Source of the DNA: an uncultured bacterium
GTDB taxonomy: Bacteria > Bacteroidota > Ignavibacteria > Kapaibacteriales > UBA4661
Length of the DNA stretch: 14,384 bases
NCBI GenBank assembly: GCA_937899715.1
Contig: CALCNX010000148.1
Location: 1-14,384, forward strand
Direction: 5' to 3'
Part shown: positions 1 through 7,982 of the stretch, piece by piece
Position numbering within the stretch: position 1 is the stretch's first letter
Layout: each line of letters opens with the position of its first letter
The notes under the pieces: generated by a model
Database searches by the model: none
What the model was told of the DNA's origin: nothing
What the model saw: the letters and a program-made list of their open reading frames with translations, nothing else
Made by a program: the position numbers and the translations under genes

Positions 1-1
1 A

Positions 2-2536
2 AATTTTCATCCGCCGCAAGGAATGTTACCGGAGTTTGACAAGGCATATCTCAAACGCTTGTGGCTTATTGATCACGACGGTTCGTGTTGGATTGAATAC
101 AGCCCCCGATTGTTCGCAAAAGAATCTCTTCTGCGCTGGCATCCGAAGGAATTTGGCGGAACGGGTATGATTGATAAAAGTTCCGTTGTTCTCTCAAATA
201 CTAAAGGAGTTACCGTTTTCACCGACAGGCTTCATCAAATCTGGCTTTTGCACGATTTTTTGATAGATATTATCGACTCTTCTTATCAGCATATCCAACA
301 CCGCAAGATAATTTACAATCCTGACGATACGACCAGCATTGCCTCTCCTCAACTGCTCAATATGGGTTTTGGAGAATATGCACGTGGCAAATGCTGGCTG
401 GGTTCCGACGGCGGCGGTGCCAATTTTATACTTCCACCCGAAAAATTTCCGCATTATCAACCTTTCACCGCACCGATGTGTTGGGCAATGGCGGAAGATA
501 ATCATCACAAACTCTGGGTAGCCACATTTGCCAACGAAGGGAGCGGCAAAGGTGGCATCAACAGCTACGACCTGAAAACGGGCACAGTGGAGAAATATCT
601 TGGTGATGAAAATTTCTATTTCCTCTTTCGAGACAGCCACGACAATATTTGGTGTAAAAATAATAGGGAAGGTTTGTACAAACTTCCTGCAAACAACGGC
701 GGGCGAAGAACTATCGTTCGGCACCCTTTCCCTTACGGTGCTATTTATTCTATAGTGGAAGACCGTTTTGGTATGTTGTGGATTGGCACGAAGGAAGCAA
801 CAAACGTTCTATACCGCTTTAATCCTCACACCGGGCGTATTACACACACATTTCAGAATATGGGCATCATTTTGAAGTTAGACAGCAAAGGGCGTATTTG
901 GGCGGGCGAAGGCGGCGTTACGGTGTTCGACCCCGCCGATGCCGACAGCATCCGCTTTTACGGACAAGACTCCACAACGCATCTCTTTACGCGCTATGTG
1001 AACGACCAGAACAATCCTCGCTCGTTGGGCAATGATGTCGTGAAATGCTTCCACGAAGATAAGGATGGCACGATGTGGATAGCGACTATCACAGGGCTTG
1101 ACCACCTTGACCCGAAAACAGGCGTGTTCACACATTTCAACGAATCGAACGGAATGCCGAACAATTACACCTACGGGATTTTGCCCGATGATGCCGGAAA
1201 TTTGTGGGTAAGTACCAATCGCGGTTTGTCGCGCTTCACGCCGAAAACGGGCGTGTGGCGCAATTACTCGCCTGCTGATGGTTTGCAAAGTTACGAGTTT
1301 GACCGTTTGTCGTTCTGCAAACTCCGCGACGGACGTTTAGTCTTTGGCGGTGTGAACGGCTTCAATATCTTCCGCCCTGAAGATGTGCAGGATAATACCA
1401 CGCCGCCGCCTGTGGCGATTGTGGAAGTGGAAATCAACGACCGACCATATCAGCAGGTGTTGGCAAACTTTGCCTCGAACACGCCGCAATACGGCATCCG
1501 CGAAGTGAGCGAACTCACCACGTTGGAGCTTGGTTACAATGATAACACGCTCACCTTTGATTTCGCAGCACTGGATTTCACCGACCCTGCAAAGAATTGT
1601 TATGCTTACAGAATGGACGGTGTAGATAAAGACTGGGTGCAATCGGGAACACTTCGCAAAACGCGCTATGCGGGCTTGCCGCCGGGCGACTATACCTTTC
1701 GCGTCAAAGCCTGTAACAACGACGGCGTTTGGAATGAAGAAGGTACAGAACTTCGCATCCGCATCCTTCCTCCTTTTTGGCGCACGGTATGGTTTCTGGG
1801 GTTGTGTCTGGTGGTGGGAGCATTGAGCATTGGCGGCGGAACGCGTTTTGTTGTCCGTTCACGTTTCCGCAGGCGGATTGAACGTTTGGAAGCCGCACAA
1901 GCACTTGAGCGCGAGCAAATGCAGCGCGAACTTGTTTTGGAGCGGGAACGCGGACGTATTGCGAAGGATATTCATGATGAAGTCGGTCCCGGCATGATGC
2001 GGATTGCGCTTTTGGCAGAGGCAGTGCAGGAAGGGAATATCCACTCTTCCGAGCATATTTCCTTGACGGCGCAAGAAGTCATTGACGCAATGAACGGCAT
2101 TATCTGGATGACTAATCCCAAAAACGACACGCTGGACAATCTTGCTGCTTACATCCAAGAAAAAGCAACCGAATGGTTTGAGCGCATCGGTGAAGAGCGT
2201 GGTATGATGCTGGATGTCGTCTTGCCTGATGTTCTTCCTTCGCTACCCTTGGAGGGTAATGTTCGGCGCAATCTTTATCTATGCGTGAAAGAAGCCCTCA
2301 ATAACGCCCTTAAACATTCCGCAGCAAGCCGCGTAGAATTGGCATTGGTGCTTCGAGGTAACGAAGGATTTGAATGGCGTGTTGGCGATAATGGGCAAGG
2401 ATTTGAACACAACAGTATTTCTCGTTTCAGTAACGGATTGGCAAATATGCGCTCACGGATGGAAGAAATTGGCGGAACGTGCGAGGTGGAGAGTGTTTCG
2501 GGACAAGGAACTACAGTACGATTTATAGTAGGCTGA
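2..2536 (+). CDS. Two-component sensor histidine kinase, propeller/Y_Y_Y type (5' partial)
   Basis: The reading frame is open to the window edge, so the N-terminus is missing; the first in-window Met is at position 23 and residues are counted from it. Six WxG/WxxT-type propeller (Reg_prop) repeats are visible between about residues 150 and 400, for example LWIGT and MWIAT. A Y_Y_Y domain follows (about 505-585, ending PPGDYTFRVKACN), then one transmembrane helix (about 587-610). A short coiled linker leads to a HisKA_3 box, RIAKDIHDEVG, with His651 as the likely phospho-acceptor. The C-terminal ATPase shows an N box (EALNNALKH), a G1 box (VGDNGQGF) and a terminal GQGTTVRF strand. In this family the propeller is periplasmic and the kinase cytoplasmic. 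The likely partner is the NarL-type regulator encoded 108 bp downstream. There is no fused receiver or AraC domain, unlike many Bacteroides hybrid kinases. The ligand cannot be inferred. Confidence 0.93.
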   Translation, partial: NFHPPQGMLPEFDKAYLKRLWLIDHDGSCWIEYSPRLFAKESLLRWHPKEFGGTGMIDKSSVVLSNTKGVTVFTDRLHQIWLLHDFLIDIIDSSYQHIQHRKIIYNPDDTTSIASPQLLNMGFGEYARGKCWLGSDGGGANFILPPEKFPHYQPFTAPMCWAMAEDNHHKLWVATFANEGSGKGGINSYDLKTGTVEKYLGDENFYFLFRDSHDNIWCKNNREGLYKLPANNGGRRTIVRHPFPYGAIYSIVEDRFGMLWIGTKEATNVLYRFNPHTGRITHTFQNMGIILKLDSKGRIWAGEGGVTVFDPADADSIRFYGQDSTTHLFTRYVNDQNNPRSLGNDVVKCFHEDKDGTMWIATITGLDHLDPKTGVFTHFNESNGMPNNYTYGILPDDAGNLWVSTNRGLSRFTPKTGVWRNYSPADGLQSYEFDRLSFCKLRDGRLVFGGVNGFNIFRPEDVQDNTTPPPVAIVEVEINDRPYQQVLANFASNTPQYGIREVSELTTLELGYNDNTLTFDFAALDFTDPAKNCYAYRMDGVDKDWVQSGTLRKTRYAGLPPGDYTFRVKACNNDGVWNEEGTELRIRILPPFWRTVWFLGLCLVVGALSIGGGTRFVVRSRFRRRIERLEAAQALEREQMQRELVLERERGRIAKDIHDEVGPGMMRIALLAEAVQEGNIHSSEHISLTAQEVIDAMNGIIWMTNPKNDTLDNLAAYIQEKATEWFERIGEERGMMLDVVLPDVLPSLPLEGNVRRNLYLCVKEALNNALKHSAASRVELALVLRGNEGFEWRVGDNGQGFEHNSISRFSNGLANMRSRMEEIGGTCEVESVSGQGTTVRFIVG

Positions 2537-2549
2537 CGCTTGTTTCCTC

Positions 2550-2602
2550 AAAAAATACAGACTTTTCCCGATGGCGCATCAAACCACGTTTCCGTACCTT
2601 TG
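2550..2602 (+). promoter_or_regulatory. Conserved promoter module, copy 1 (upstream of response regulator)
   Basis: The block begins AAAAAATACAGA, continues TTTTCCCGATGGCG, and ends with TACCTTTG (2595-2602). That last element is a perfect match to the Bacteroidetes -7 consensus TAnnTTTG. The first 31 bases match copy 2 (4271) at 27 positions, and the distance to the -7 element is identical in all three copies. It lies 43 bp before the regulator start, so the regulator seems to have its own promoter separate from the kinase. The block upstream of the -7 element covers about -58 to -29, a usual place for an activator site or an alternative -33 element. Confidence 0.7.
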
Positions 2603-2644
2603 CACCAATGAAAAATAACCATGTAAGCAACTGACCAACAAACC

Positions 2645-3370
2645 ATGTTCCGTATCGCTATTATCGAAGATGATAATGATTATCGTCAATTTCTCCGCTC
2701 CATTACCGAAAAAGCGGGAAAATACCTCTTCTTTGGGGCGTATTCTAACGGGGAGGCTTTTCTGGAAGCCGTCCGTGAAGCACCGCCGGAGGAGCGTCCG
2801 AACCTTGTGCTGATGGATATTGGGTTGCCGAGAATGTCGGGTGCTGAGTGTGCGCGGCTTTTTACGGAACTTTGTCCGACCGCGCTTGTGATGATGCTGA
2901 CGGTGTTTGATGATACGGAAAATATCTATGAAGCAATTATGGCGGGCGCATCAGCATATCACCTCAAAACACCGCATAAATACAAAATTCTGGAAGCTAT
3001 TGAAGATCTCCACTCCGGCGGTGCACTCATGACGGGACAAATTGCGCGGAAAGCATTGGACACTTTTCGAGCGATTGCGGCAAATGCTTCTTTCCCTGCT
3101 TCTTTCCCTGCTTCTTTTCCCGCCACTCTTCCTGTGCAACCAACTTCTTCACGAATGCAGCAAGAATCTGACGCTATTGTGGTGAAAGATATTCTTTCCG
3201 GGCGTGAGTATGAGATTCTGCGCCTTTTGGCGCGGGGTGATGCCTATAAAAAAATAGCCGATGAACTCAGCATCAGCATTGCCACCGTAAAAACCCACAT
3301 TGCCAACATTTACGAAAAACTGCACGTCAATTCTCGTGGAGAGGCGGCAGCGAAGTTCTTTGGGAAATGA
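2645..3370 (+). CDS. NarL/LuxR-family response regulator
   Basis: The protein has 241 residues. An N-terminal receiver domain (about 1-125) has the acidic pair E8/D9-D10 (IIEDD), the phosphorylation site D58 (LVLMDIGLP), switch Thr86 and conserved Lys108 (HLKTP). A low-complexity linker (148-165) carries three tandem Ala-Ser-Phe-Pro units. The C-terminal LuxR/GerE helix-turn-helix (about 178-241) has LSGREYEILRLLARG and the recognition region ISIATVKTHIANIYEKL. It should be a cytoplasmic transcription factor phosphorylated by the upstream HisKA_3 kinase; this pairing of kinase type with NarL-type regulators is standard. The start follows a promoter module that recurs before two other genes in the window, so autoregulation is plausible. 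The function is clear; the target genes are inference. Confidence 0.95.
   Translation: MFRIAIIEDDNDYRQFLRSITEKAGKYLFFGAYSNGEAFLEAVREAPPEERPNLVLMDIGLPRMSGAECARLFTELCPTALVMMLTVFDDTENIYEAIMAGASAYHLKTPHKYKILEAIEDLHSGGALMTGQIARKALDTFRAIAANASFPASFPASFPATLPVQPTSSRMQQESDAIVVKDILSGREYEILRLLARGDAYKKIADELSISIATVKTHIANIYEKLHVNSRGEAAAKFFGK
3086..3121 (+). repeat. 12-bp tandem repeat (3 copies) inside the regulator linker
   Basis: Three in-frame copies of GCTTCTTTCCCT encode (Ala-Ser-Phe-Pro)x3. The first two are identical and the third has two silent changes near its end. A related fourth unit, Ala-Thr-Leu-Pro, follows. The repeat lies between the receiver and DNA-binding domains, where length variation is tolerated. 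Confidence 0.9.
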
Positions 3371-3411
3371 CGCACTGCTCTTGCGTATTGCAACAAAGGG
3401 CATTCCACATA

Positions 3412-3441
3412 TTGACAATGGTGTTTACTTTTCCTATTTTG
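3412..3441 (+). promoter_or_regulatory. Probable promoter of the UPF0175/PIN operon
   Basis: TTGAC (3412-3416) and TATTTTG (3435-3441) are separated so that TTG-N20-TA fits Bacteroidetes -33/-7 spacing. The first codon is about 56 bp downstream. The same TTGAC...TATTTTGTC pair, with a spacer one base shorter, recurs at 13628-13658 in front of the other toxin-like locus. Confidence 0.45.
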
Positions 3442-3497
3442 TCGGCAGATACGACTTTCTGGCAATAGCTCCACTCAAAAGCAATTCCACAGACATT

Positions 3498-3749
3498 ATG
3501 CAGACACTTACCTTGCACATACCCGACGAGGTTGCTTTCAGCCTCAAAGAAACACCCGAACATCTTTCAGAGCGCATTACCCACATGGCTGCCGTCAAAC
3601 TGTATGAACTCGGGCAGCTTTCTTCCGGTAGAGCCGCGCAGTTGGCAGGAGTCTCACGGGTGGAATTTTTACAGACGCTTGGTCGTTACGGCGTGTCGTC
3701 ATTTCGGCTGTCGGCAGAAGAATTAGATGAGGATATAATAAATGCTTGA
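3498..3749 (+). CDS. UPF0175 family antitoxin
   Basis: This 83-residue protein starts at the ATG giving MQTLTLHIPDEV. Upstream in-frame codons back to 3300 overlap the regulator gene and do not look like the family. The N-terminal strand (LTLHIPDEV) and the helical core (LYELGQLSSGRAAQLAG, then SRVEF) are typical of UPF0175 (PF03683). These proteins are usually encoded just before DUF3368 PIN-domain toxins and are taken to be antitoxins. The stop overlaps the next gene by 8 bp (ATGCTTGA), which implies translational coupling. Family assignment is firm; the antitoxin role is from family knowledge. The residue 37-57 core resembles the C-terminal tail of the XRE-ImmA protein at 12557-13606. Confidence 0.88.
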   Translation: MQTLTLHIPDEVAFSLKETPEHLSERITHMAAVKLYELGQLSSGRAAQLAGVSRVEFLQTLGRYGVSSFRLSAEELDEDIINA

Positions 3750-4272
3750 GCAAACAATTTTAGCAGAGGATGCGAGGTATAATGCGGTTATTGTCAATAC
3801 TTCTCCGCTGTTGTACTTGCACCAAATCCGCCATTTGGAAATTCTGCAAAAACTCTACGGAACACTATTTGTGCCGACGGCAGTGGCAAGCGAACTTGCC
3901 GAAGGGAAACGTAAAGGAGTGGATGTGCCTGAGCCGGAGAGCATTTCGTGGATGAATATTGTTTCGACGAGAGACCGCCGTATTATCCCACTTCTTTCTG
4001 ACCTCGGTGCGGGTGAATCGGAAGTGATTTTGCTTGGCGTGGAGTATCCGCAAAGTTTGCTTATCATGGATGATGCACTGGGAAGGCGGATTGCCCGCAT
4101 GAATGCTCAAACGGTAACAGGAACGCTCGGTGTGCTGCTCAAAGCCAAGCAAAAAGGCTCTATTCCTGAGATTATGCCTCTTCTTCGTGAACTCAAGACG
4201 TGCGGAATGTGGATTAGTCCTGCTGTGGAGGCGATGATTCTTGACCGTGCCGGGGAGAATAATCACACCTAA
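3742..4272 (+). CDS. DUF3368 PIN-like toxin (putative ribonuclease)
   Basis: This 176-residue protein opens with VIVNTSPLLYL (about 16-26), the first strand of DUF3368 proteins (PF11848). Asn19 sits where classic PIN proteins have the first Asp, a common variant in this family. Other likely metal-site acids are Glu51 (ASELAEG), Glu92 (GAGESEVI) and Asp110-Asp111 (LIMDDALGRRIA). A DUF3368-type tail, TGTLGVLLKAKQKG, follows at about 126-139. PIN domains are Mg2+-dependent RNases that act in the cytoplasm. Its start lies inside the last codons of the UPF0175 gene, giving a complete antitoxin-toxin pair with normal order and length. The substrate RNA is unknown. Confidence 0.88.
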   Translation: MLEQTILAEDARYNAVIVNTSPLLYLHQIRHLEILQKLYGTLFVPTAVASELAEGKRKGVDVPEPESISWMNIVSTRDRRIIPLLSDLGAGESEVILLGVEYPQSLLIMDDALGRRIARMNAQTVTGTLGVLLKAKQKGSIPEIMPLLRELKTCGMWISPAVEAMILDRAGENNHT

Positions 4273-4331
4273 AAAATACAGAATTTTCCTGATGGCGGAT
4301 GAGAATACAAAATAGTATATTGAGGGAATTT
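4271..4331 (+). promoter_or_regulatory. Conserved promoter module, copy 2 (upstream of membrane TPR gene)
   Basis: The block begins AAAAAATACAGA, then TTTTCCTGATGGCGGAT, and reaches TATATTGA (4316-4323) exactly 45 bases in, as in copies 1 and 3. Between bases 32 and 53 it matches copy 3 at 17 of 22 positions, and GGGA...AATTT follows in both. It starts on the last two bases of the DUF3368 stop region and lies about 64 bp before the TPR gene. Confidence 0.7.
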
Positions 4332-4386
4332 CACTGCTGTTCGGCATCCGGCGTTCAACGTACTATCCATCCTTAGCACGAAGGCT

Positions 4387-5646
4387 ATGAATATGCTCAT
4401 ACGCAAAACACAACCAACAATGGCGTTGCATCTGCTATTCCAGATACTGGTCTCTCTTCTGCTTACAGCGACACACTTGTTTGGTCAGGTAGATTCGCTC
4501 TTGAGGATTCTGCCAAGTCTACAGGATAGCAGTAAAGTAGTAATGCTTGTGAATATATCCAACGAATATTTGTCAAACGGTGAGCACGACAATGCTTTGA
4601 AGTACATACTCATGGCAGTAGACCTGAGCGAAAGACTAGATATTGGGAAACTCCAATTCCAGTCCTATGGTACTCTCAGTATTGTTTATCTCAATCAAAA
4701 CAATCCTGAGAAATCTCTTGAGTTTGCTCAAAAATCCATGTATGTATGTAAAAATAAATACCCAGAAGGACTTCATCGAGCTGTATTGCGAGTTGGTTCT
4801 GCTTTCAAAACTATCAATTCTGATTCGGCTCTGGTCTATCTTTTTGAAGCAAATCGTCTTTCCAAGATTGTAAATGATTCAGCAAAAATATCAGCAAGTC
4901 TTCAAGAGATAGGAATGACATATATCAATAAAAAAGATTATTCCAAAGCGATTGAATACTACCAAAAGAGTCTTACTCTTGATAAAATTCTTGAATCGGA
5001 TGATGTGAAGTATAGCCTCAACAACATCGCTGATGCCCACAATCATCTGGGACAGTATGCTCAGGCGGAACCACTTATTCGTCAGGCAATGGCACTAAAT
5101 ACGAGTGACAAGAATGACAGTCTGACATTTGTCTCGACTCTTGCCGAGACACTCGAAGGACTGGGAAAATCCAGAGACGCTCTTGCCTCGTACAAACAGG
5201 CATACGCTCTGGAAAGAAGCATGTTCAACGAGGAAAAAGCCAAAGAGATCCTCAGTATTCAGCAAAAGTTTGATGTCGAACAAGCCGAGAGAATTCGACA
5301 AGAAGCAGAAAAGAACGCTCGTGAGAATGAGAATCGCAGAAATCTGGCACAATACTCGGTGATGTTTTTGATAGTATTGGTGATGGTCTTTGGTGTGATA
5401 TTTCTGGGCAAACTCCAGATCAGTGATCGCTGGATCAATGTCCTATTGATCGTATCGCTCATTATGGTGTTTGAGTTTGTTCAGGTTGTACTGGATCCTC
5501 TGATCCAAGAAAAATCCCAAAATATCCCTATCTATCTCTTCATCATCAGTGTTGTCATGGCAGTTGCCTTGGCACCTCTGCATTCACTGTTTGAAACATT
5601 TCTGCGAAAGAGAATTATGCGAGATGCCCCACCGCCTACTTTGTAG
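4387..5646 (+). CDS. Exported TPR protein with C-terminal membrane segments
   Basis: This 419-residue protein has an N-terminal signal peptide (hydrophobic about 13-31; possible cleavage near LFG-Q34). About six tetratricopeptide-like helical pairs span roughly 40-280; clear units include NISNEYLSNGEHDNALKYI and YINKKDYSKAIEYYQKSL. A charged coiled coil follows (about 285-320, Glu/Arg-rich), then three hydrophobic segments (about 322-341, 350-370 and 378-400) and a short basic tail. The layout resembles the sensor half of Bacteroidota TPR-type histidine kinases, but the protein ends after the membrane region and no kinase or HTH domain follows. A role in protein-protein contact at the cytoplasmic membrane, with TPRs outside, is inferred. 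Alternative Met starts lie at 4393 and 4420. It follows promoter module copy 2. Confidence 0.85.
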   Translation: MNMLIRKTQPTMALHLLFQILVSLLLTATHLFGQVDSLLRILPSLQDSSKVVMLVNISNEYLSNGEHDNALKYILMAVDLSERLDIGKLQFQSYGTLSIVYLNQNNPEKSLEFAQKSMYVCKNKYPEGLHRAVLRVGSAFKTINSDSALVYLFEANRLSKIVNDSAKISASLQEIGMTYINKKDYSKAIEYYQKSLTLDKILESDDVKYSLNNIADAHNHLGQYAQAEPLIRQAMALNTSDKNDSLTFVSTLAETLEGLGKSRDALASYKQAYALERSMFNEEKAKEILSIQQKFDVEQAERIRQEAEKNARENENRRNLAQYSVMFLIVLVMVFGVIFLGKLQISDRWINVLLIVSLIMVFEFVQVVLDPLIQEKSQNIPIYLFIISVVMAVALAPLHSLFETFLRKRIMRDAPPPTL

Positions 5647-5722
5647 TTGTGCAGGGCGCAAGCCGGGATAAAGGCGTTTTATCGGTTAGGAAAACAGTAT
5701 TGATGGAGTGTAAATTGTTCTT

Positions 5723-6529
5723 GTGCAAATGATGACGCATCAATTCCTCGGCACTCGCACCCACACCTACGCGCTCCGCATCACACCGAGCGTTTCACTT
5801 ATAGGGGAAGTTCTTCCCTACGCATGGGAACGGGCGTGTGCTGTGGCGATGCTGCAAACGGGTATTCCCGCCGATGTGCTGATGCGGCTTTCCATGGGTA
5901 AGCAGGCGTGTTTGCGTTTGGATGTCCTCACTTGCTATCCCGCACAAGCGCATGAATCCTTGCACGAAGCACTTTCTGAAATAAAAGACCGCTTTTACGC
6001 TTGTGCCGGGTGCGATTGGTGCAGCATCGAAGCCGTGCCGCTTGGGAAGCGGTTTCATCCTGTTATATTGGGTTTTGTTGCAGCGCTGGTGCTGAGTTTT
6101 GCCGCGTATTTGTGCGCGACAAGCCTCTACCCTGCTCTGGTGTACGAAGAAACCACAGGAACGGCACTCTTTACGCCCTACGAAACACATACCTTCGGCG
6201 AATGGTCGGAAAAGCACGATACTACATTCTTTATCTGCACCTTTCGCACGGCGGAAGGGCATTGGGTACGCGACACAAACCGCGTTACCGAAGTGCCGAA
6301 GCGGTACGGCGAGGATATTCCCTTTCTCTATGCACCCCACAACCCGCACCGATACGTTATCGGCTCACGGGTGGGAAATCTTGCTTTTTTGCCCGTAGCA
6401 TTTGGTGGGATTGCCGTCGTGCTGGTGATAGTGCTTGGTTTGGCGGTACTGCCGCGTGTGCGGTTTTGGTGGTGGCGACGAACATTCGAGCGGCATTCTG
6501 TCAATAATACAACGGGCAGCTATTCATAA
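5723..6529 (+). CDS. Membrane protein with DUF3592-like domain
   Basis: This 268-residue protein has an N-terminal soluble region (1-110) that I do not recognise. A transmembrane helix (about 113-135), a non-cytoplasmic domain (about 140-215) and a second helix (219-243) follow, then a short basic tail (RVRFWWWRR). The middle domain has the signature of DUF3592: a strand ending in CTFRTAEGHWVRDTN, then YGEDIPFLYAPHNPHRYVI, which matches the usual 'G..v.vlYdP.nP' motif. The function of DUF3592 is unknown. Met codons at 5723, 5729 and 5732 are all possible starts and no clear ribosome-binding site separates them. A fragment resembling its 3' end recurs at about 7937-7972. Confidence 0.75.
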   Translation: MQMMTHQFLGTRTHTYALRITPSVSLIGEVLPYAWERACAVAMLQTGIPADVLMRLSMGKQACLRLDVLTCYPAQAHESLHEALSEIKDRFYACAGCDWCSIEAVPLGKRFHPVILGFVAALVLSFAAYLCATSLYPALVYEETTGTALFTPYETHTFGEWSEKHDTTFFICTFRTAEGHWVRDTNRVTEVPKRYGEDIPFLYAPHNPHRYVIGSRVGNLAFLPVAFGGIAVVLVIVLGLAVLPRVRFWWWRRTFERHSVNNTTGSYS

Positions 6530-6617
6530 CAAGCCGAAATAACCGATAAAAATGAGATAAGTATCAGATACGTTTATTGTTTCTCCAAGACTCTTCTGCA
6601 CCTACACCGGAAACAGC

Positions 6618-7460
6618 ATGAATACTCCTTCTCCGACACCCACACTCATCATCACCGACCAATTTTTCCGCGAAGGAATTTGGGCGCATATCCACGACAG
6701 GTACGACCGCAGTTTTACAAACGTCGGTCCCTTCCCTTCCGATGAAACTGCGTGGGAATACTGCAAGGCGTTCAACCGAAAGGAAGTGCTGGAATGGTGG
6801 ACACGAGCTTCGCGGGAGCAGATTGTCGAAAGTGTTTTCGATACGCGCTATCCGGGACAGTACATTTTTACACGAGCGTTTGCAAAGGGCTACGATGCTG
6901 ACGAGTTTGTCGAACAACTCCTTTTGGAAACGTTGGATTTGGCAAAAAGTACGTGGCAGCCGCTTACGCGGGATTTAGCGTTGGTACTGTTTTCATGGAG
7001 CGAATCTGAAGTAAACCCCGATGCCATTGCCGAAAAATATAGTGCAAAACATGAATACCAATGGCACGAAATCCAACGTGAACAGCGCAAAAACCGTATT
7101 CGCTGCTGGTGCGACGACCTCCGTCAAAACCGCTTACCTAATGACCTTGGCGAGGATGAGCCGTATCTTGATTGGTTGAATACTTCCCACAATGAAGTAA
7201 TTGATAATTGCGCGGGCGGGACGGAATGGAGGAAGCGCAAATGCGACTGTTGCGGCAGCGAAGTCTGGCAACTCTTTTTGGAAGGACGCTATAATGATTG
7301 GTTTCGGTGGTATGCCGTACCTGCTTCGAGCGACATTCTACGCCGGAATGAAGGTACGTTAAACAAAGAAACAATCGAAGCATGGTTTGAAGAACGAGCG
7401 GGAATATACTCGCTCTACGGTGTGAGTTTTTATACAAGCACGAAGATTCGTGAGATATAA
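6618..7460 (+). CDS. Hypothetical protein, Trp- and Cys-rich
   Basis: This 280-residue protein matches no family that I recognise. There is no signal peptide or membrane segment, so it is probably cytoplasmic. The composition is unusual, with many Trp residues (for example EWWTRAS at 59-65 and DWFRWYAV at 227-234). Two small cysteine groups are present (RCWC at 162-165; KCDCCG at 208-213, plus Cys198), which could bind metal. Codon use looks like that of a real gene and no competing frame is better. It ends 8 bp before the next gene, so the two are probably co-transcribed. A TACGTTTA element at 6569-6576 could be its -7 promoter box. Confidence 0.7.
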   Translation: MNTPSPTPTLIITDQFFREGIWAHIHDRYDRSFTNVGPFPSDETAWEYCKAFNRKEVLEWWTRASREQIVESVFDTRYPGQYIFTRAFAKGYDADEFVEQLLLETLDLAKSTWQPLTRDLALVLFSWSESEVNPDAIAEKYSAKHEYQWHEIQREQRKNRIRCWCDDLRQNRLPNDLGEDEPYLDWLNTSHNEVIDNCAGGTEWRKRKCDCCGSEVWQLFLEGRYNDWFRWYAVPASSDILRRNEGTLNKETIEAWFEERAGIYSLYGVSFYTSTKIREI

Positions 7461-7468
7461 TCGTTTGA

Positions 7469-7876
7469 ATGAAAGCGGCAAATGAAACTTTAAGATGTAT
7501 GAAAACTATCCTAGAAATCATCAGTTTATTACCTCGTCTTTATGGGGCTGCGTCGGTTCTTGCCATGTATTGGTTGTTATTCCTCAGCTTGATGTTCAGC
7601 ACATTCGACCCGCGAGAACGTGTCTCGCGCGATTCCGCCAATGCCCGTGAAGCTCGGTACCAAGCCTATTGGCACAGGAGAGATTCACTTGAAAAGGAAC
7701 AAGAACGCCTTGAAAAAAATCGGAAGCATGAAGCATTTTTGCGTGCGGTGCAAGAGCGTAAAGATTCTATTCGCCGATTTGATTCGGCACGGATTGGGTA
7801 TTTTTTGTATCGCTTGGATTCGGTGCGCGAGGTGGGAGTTGCTTTGCGGGAAGATTCAGCAAAAGCAAAGAGATGA
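7469..7876 (+). CDS. Small membrane-anchored protein with repeated Asp-Ser motifs
   Basis: The protein has 135 residues (125 if the Met at 7499 is used). One transmembrane segment lies at about 22-45 and the rest is a highly charged, mostly helical tail. The tail contains six Asp-Ser pairs: SRDSAN, RRDSLE, RKDSIR, RFDSAR, RLDSVR and REDSAK. Tails of this sort occur in envelope proteins of Bacteroidota, but I cannot name a family. It lies 8 bp after the preceding unknown gene. No ribosome-binding site is obvious at either start. Confidence 0.6.
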   Translation: MKAANETLRCMKTILEIISLLPRLYGAASVLAMYWLLFLSLMFSTFDPRERVSRDSANAREARYQAYWHRRDSLEKEQERLEKNRKHEAFLRAVQERKDSIRRFDSARIGYFLYRLDSVREVGVALREDSAKAKR

Positions 7877-7936
7877 TGAAATGCAGGTGAGCAAGAATCA
7901 TACAATACGGTGCAAAACTTCACATTGTAGTTTTTT

Positions 7937-7972
7937 TGTGTTCTGGTGCTTTCGCGTGTGCGGTTTTGGTAG
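7937..7972 (+). pseudogene. Possible remnant of the 3' end of a DUF3592-like gene
   Basis: CGCGTGTGCGGTTTTGGT (7953-7970) is identical to 6453-6470 inside the last codons of the DUF3592-like gene. In the matching frame this copy reads VLVLSRVRFW then a stop, against VLPRVRFWWW in the intact gene. The frame has another stop just upstream (7928), so only a short tail remains. It could also be chance similarity; the 18-base exact match argues weakly against that. Confidence 0.35.
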
Positions 7973-7982
7973 TGCGGGCAAC

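Noticed and set aside
878..1288. 136-codon minus-strand open frame inside the kinase gene
   Set aside because: It lies fully antisense to conserved propeller repeats, its product is rich in Arg/His/Val as expected of a shadow frame, and no start signal is present.
3300..3497. N-terminal extension of the UPF0175 frame overlapping the response regulator
   Set aside because: It would overlap the regulator's HTH codons by about 70 bases, and the encoded residues do not resemble the family. The ATG at 3498 gives the normal length and N-terminus.
5663..5685. Hairpin after the TPR membrane gene (CCG..ATAAA / TTTATCGG)
   Set aside because: The stem needs a two-base bulge, is AT-rich and has no T-run, so it is too weak to call a terminator.
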